Source of the DNA: Akkermansia muciniphila | Lineage (GTDB): Bacteria > Verrucomicrobiota > Verrucomicrobiia > Limisphaerales > BJHT01 | Reading direction: 5' to 3' | Length of the DNA stretch: 64,000 nt | Assembly (NCBI GenBank): GCA_945861535.1 | Contig: CAMAUZ010000009.1 | Location: 1-64,000, forward strand | Shown here: piece after piece, positions 62,129 to 64,000 of the stretch | How positions within the stretch are numbered: the stretch's first letter is position 1 | Layout: the number at the start of each line of letters is the position of its first letter | Made by a program: the position numbers and the translations under genes | Notes under the pieces: model-generated | What the model saw: only the letters and a program-made list of their open reading frames with translations | The model's database searches: none | Told to the model about the DNA's origin: nothing

Positions 62129-64000
62129 TCAGCCGCGAGCGAAGGCGAGTTCGTCGTCCTTGACCGTGACTTTGATCTGGTCGCCGGGCTTGAAGTCGCC
62201 GTTGAGGAGCTTGGTGGCAAGGGGGTCGAGGAGTTTTTCCTGAATGGCGCGCTTGAGAGGGCGCGCGCCGAATTGCGGGTCGTAGCCCTCGCGGGCGATG
62301 AGCTTTTTGGCGGCGGCGTTGACGTCGAGGGTGAGGCTTTGCGCAGCGAGGCGCTGACTGACGCGGATGAGTTGGATGTCCACGATGCGGGCGAGTTCGT
62401 CCTCGGAGAGGCTGTGGAAGATGATGGTGTCATCGACGCGGTTGAGGAATTCGGGGCGGAAGAGGCGCTTAAGCTCGGCGCGCACGCGGACTTCCATTTC
62501 GCGCAGGTTGGCCGCGCTGGTTTTGCCGTCCATGAAGTACTCTTGGATGATCGGCGAGCCGATGTTGGAGGTCATGATGACGATGGTGTTTTTGAAATCG
62601 ACGGTGCGGCCCTGGCCGTCGGTGAGGCGGCCGTCATCGAGGACCTGGAGGAGGACGTTGAAGATGTCGTGGTGCGCCTTTTCAATTTCATCGAAGAGCA
62701 CGACGGAATAGGGACGGCGGCGGACGGCTTCGCTGAGCTGGCCGCCTTCCTCGTAGCCGACGTAGCCGGGAGGCGCGCCGACGAGCCGCGAGACGGTGTG
62801 CTTCTCCATGTACTCGGACATGTCGATGCGGACCATGGCCTGCTCGTCATCGAAGAGAAACATCGCGAGCGCGCGCGCCAGCTCGGTTTTGCCGACGCCG
62901 GTGGGGCCGAGGAAGATGAAGGAGCCGATCGGGCGGTTCGGGTCCTGGAGGCCGGAGCGGGCGCGGCGGACGGCGTTGGAAACGGCGACGATGGCTTCGC
63001 GCTGGCCGATGACGCGGTCACCGAGGCGGGCTTCCATTTTCACCAGCTTCTCGCGTTCGCCCTCGAGCATCCGCGTGACGGGGATGCCGGTCCACGAGGA
63101 GACCACTTTCGCGATGTCTTCGTCGGTGACTTCCTGGGAAAGGAGGCGTGGGCCGGAGGGTTGTTCGCGGAGGCTTTTCTCGGTGCTGGCGAGTTTGCGC
63201 TGCAGTTCGGGGATGCGGCCGTATTGAATTTCTGACGCGAGGCCGAGGTTGCCTTGGCGGCGGGCTTTCTCGAGATCCGCTTTGGCTTCCTCGACGCGGG
63301 CGTTGACGATGCTCACGGCGTCGAGGGCGGATTTCTCGTTCTGCCACTGGGCGTTGAGCTGCTTGGATTTTTCTTTGAGGTTGGCGAGGTCGGCGTCGAT
63401 TTTTTTGAGGCGTTCCTTGCTGGCGTCATCCTTTTCCTTGGCGAGGGCGGTACGCTCGATTTCGAACTGCATGATCTGGCGGTCGAGCTGGTCGATGGCG
63501 GTGGGTTTGGAGTCGAGCTCCATCTTGAGGCGGGAGGCGGCTTCGTCCATGAGATCGACGGCCTTGTCGGGGAGGAAGCGGTCGGCGATGTAGCGATGCG
63601 AGAGCGTGGCGGCGGCGACGATGGCGGCGTCCTGGATGCGGACGGCGTGGTGGACTTCGTAGCGTTCCTTGAGGCCGCGCAGGATGGCGATCGTGTTCTC
63701 GACGGTGGGTTCGGCGACGAGCACGGGCTGGAAACGGCGTTCGAGGGCGGGGTCTTTCTCGATGTGTTTGCGGAACTCGTCGAGCGTGGTCGCGCCGATG
63801 CAACGGAGTTCGCCGCGGGCGAGCGGGGGTTTGAGCATGTTGCCGGCGTCCATCGAGCCTTCGGCCTTGCCGGCGCCGACGATGGTGTGGAGTTCGTCGA
63901 TGAAGAGGATGATCTGGCCTTCGCTGGCGGTGACTTCTTTGAGGAAGGCCTTGAGGCGGTCCTCGAATTCGCCGCGGTATTTCGCGCCGGCGATCATCGC
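62129..64000 (-). CDS. clpB: ATP-dependent chaperone ClpB (N-terminal part beyond window)
   Basis: The last 623 residues of a ClpB/Hsp104 disaggregase; the frame runs off the right edge, so the N-domain and the first Walker A (about 250 residues by comparison with E. coli ClpB) are missing. Counting from the first visible Met (nt 63997): NBD1 substrate loop AKYRGE (5-10), Walker B ILFIDELH (30-37), arginine-finger region ALERRF (84-89), middle coiled-coil domain (about 160-290), NBD2 Walker A GPTGVGKT (364-371), pore loop GYVGYEEGG (411-419), Walker [10 protein letters not shown] (432-440), sensor 1 in TSNIG, and sensor 2 GARPLKR near the C-terminus. The M-domain distinguishes it from ClpA. 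ClpB is a cytoplasmic hexamer that threads aggregated proteins through its pore with DnaK/DnaJ/GrpE. The visible part looks intact. Its promoter is outside the window. Confidence 0.97.
   Translation of the reverse strand, partial: AMIAGAKYRGEFEDRLKAFLKEVTASEGQIILFIDELHTIVGAGKAEGSMDAGNMLKPPLARGELRCIGATTLDEFRKHIEKDPALERRFQPVLVAEPTVENTIAILRGLKERYEVHHAVRIQDAAIVAAATLSHRYIADRFLPDKAVDLMDEAASRLKMELDSKPTAIDQLDRQIMQFEIERTALAKEKDDASKERLKKIDADLANLKEKSKQLNAQWQNEKSALDAVSIVNARVEEAKADLEKARRQGNLGLASEIQYGRIPELQRKLASTEKSLREQPSGPRLLSQEVTDEDIAKVVSSWTGIPVTRMLEGEREKLVKMEARLGDRVIGQREAIVAVSNAVRRARSGLQDPNRPIGSFIFLGPTGVGKTELARALAMFLFDDEQAMVRIDMSEYMEKHTVSRLVGAPPGYVGYEEGGQLSEAVRRRPYSVVLFDEIEKAHHDIFNVLLQVLDDGRLTDGQGRTVDFKNTIVIMTSNIGSPIIQEYFMDGKTSAANLREMEVRVRAELKRLFRPEFLNRVDDTIIFHSLSEDELARIVDIQLIRVSQRLAAQSLTLDVNAAAKKLIAREGYDPQFGARPLKRAIQEKLLDPLATKLLNGDFKPGDQIKVTVKDDELAFARG

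Noticed and set aside
61689-62243. Open frame of 184 codons on the + strand across slyX and the inverted repeat
   Set aside because: Runs antisense through slyX, the palindromic element and the end of clpB; no recognisable domain and no start signal.
62273-63235. Open frame of 320 codons on the + strand opposite clpB
   Set aside because: Lies wholly inside the conserved ClpB coding sequence and its product is an acidic mirror of it.

Overview
The window is dominated by four head-to-tail giant genes on the + strand (about 61.5 kb). All four encode secreted, repeat-built proteins made of the same two parts: Calx-beta domains (Ca2+-binding beta-sandwiches, about 110 residues) and delta-60 / DUF5122 beta-propeller repeats (about 53 residues). 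The first gene is cut by the left edge. The other three encode 4,340, 6,435 and about 6,807 residues and each begins with a Sec signal peptide. By hand count the window holds about 86 Calx-beta domains and 135 delta-60 repeats. Accessory domains are proprotein-convertase P-domains, DUF11 domains, a choice-of-anchor-L domain, two PPC-like domains and a short verrucomicrobial-type C-terminal module ending in FRLRKP or FYR. No enzyme active site was recognised in any of the four.

Layout: 2-8569 gene 1 (5' partial); 8581-21603 gene 2; 21708-41015 gene 3; 41099-61522 gene 4; 61746-61958 slyX (- strand); 62129-64000 clpB (- strand, N-terminus beyond the right edge). Gaps between the giant genes are only 11, 104 and 83 bp, so they may be co-transcribed. 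The gaps around slyX hold GC-rich inverted repeats, including a perfect 29-bp inverted repeat at 62037-62115. No rRNA, tRNA, CRISPR array, transposase or prophage gene was seen.

Organism: high G+C, the Calx-beta/delta-60/P-domain/DUF11 repertoire, the C-terminal FRLRKP-type module and the palindromic intergenic elements suggest a Verrucomicrobiota bacterium. This is inference; slyX and clpB are too widespread to settle it.

The main discovery is structural. Every complete block of delta-60 repeats contains exactly 7 or exactly 14 repeats. Each block starts with a half-repeat and ends with the complementary half missing, as expected for seven-bladed propellers closed by a 'velcro' strand. The 14-repeat blocks, and by inference the truncated block of gene 1, carry an extra beta-rich domain inserted into the same turn of blade 7. 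Gene 4 also contains a near-exact tandem super-repeat of 942-943 residues. The C-termini of genes 2 and 3 share a mirror-symmetric P-DUF11-X-DUF11-P cassette with a different central domain X. Together these point to a modular family of very large, probably Ca2+-stiffened, surface or extracellular proteins that grow by duplication of whole propellers and super-modules. Their ligand and role cannot be read from the sequence.
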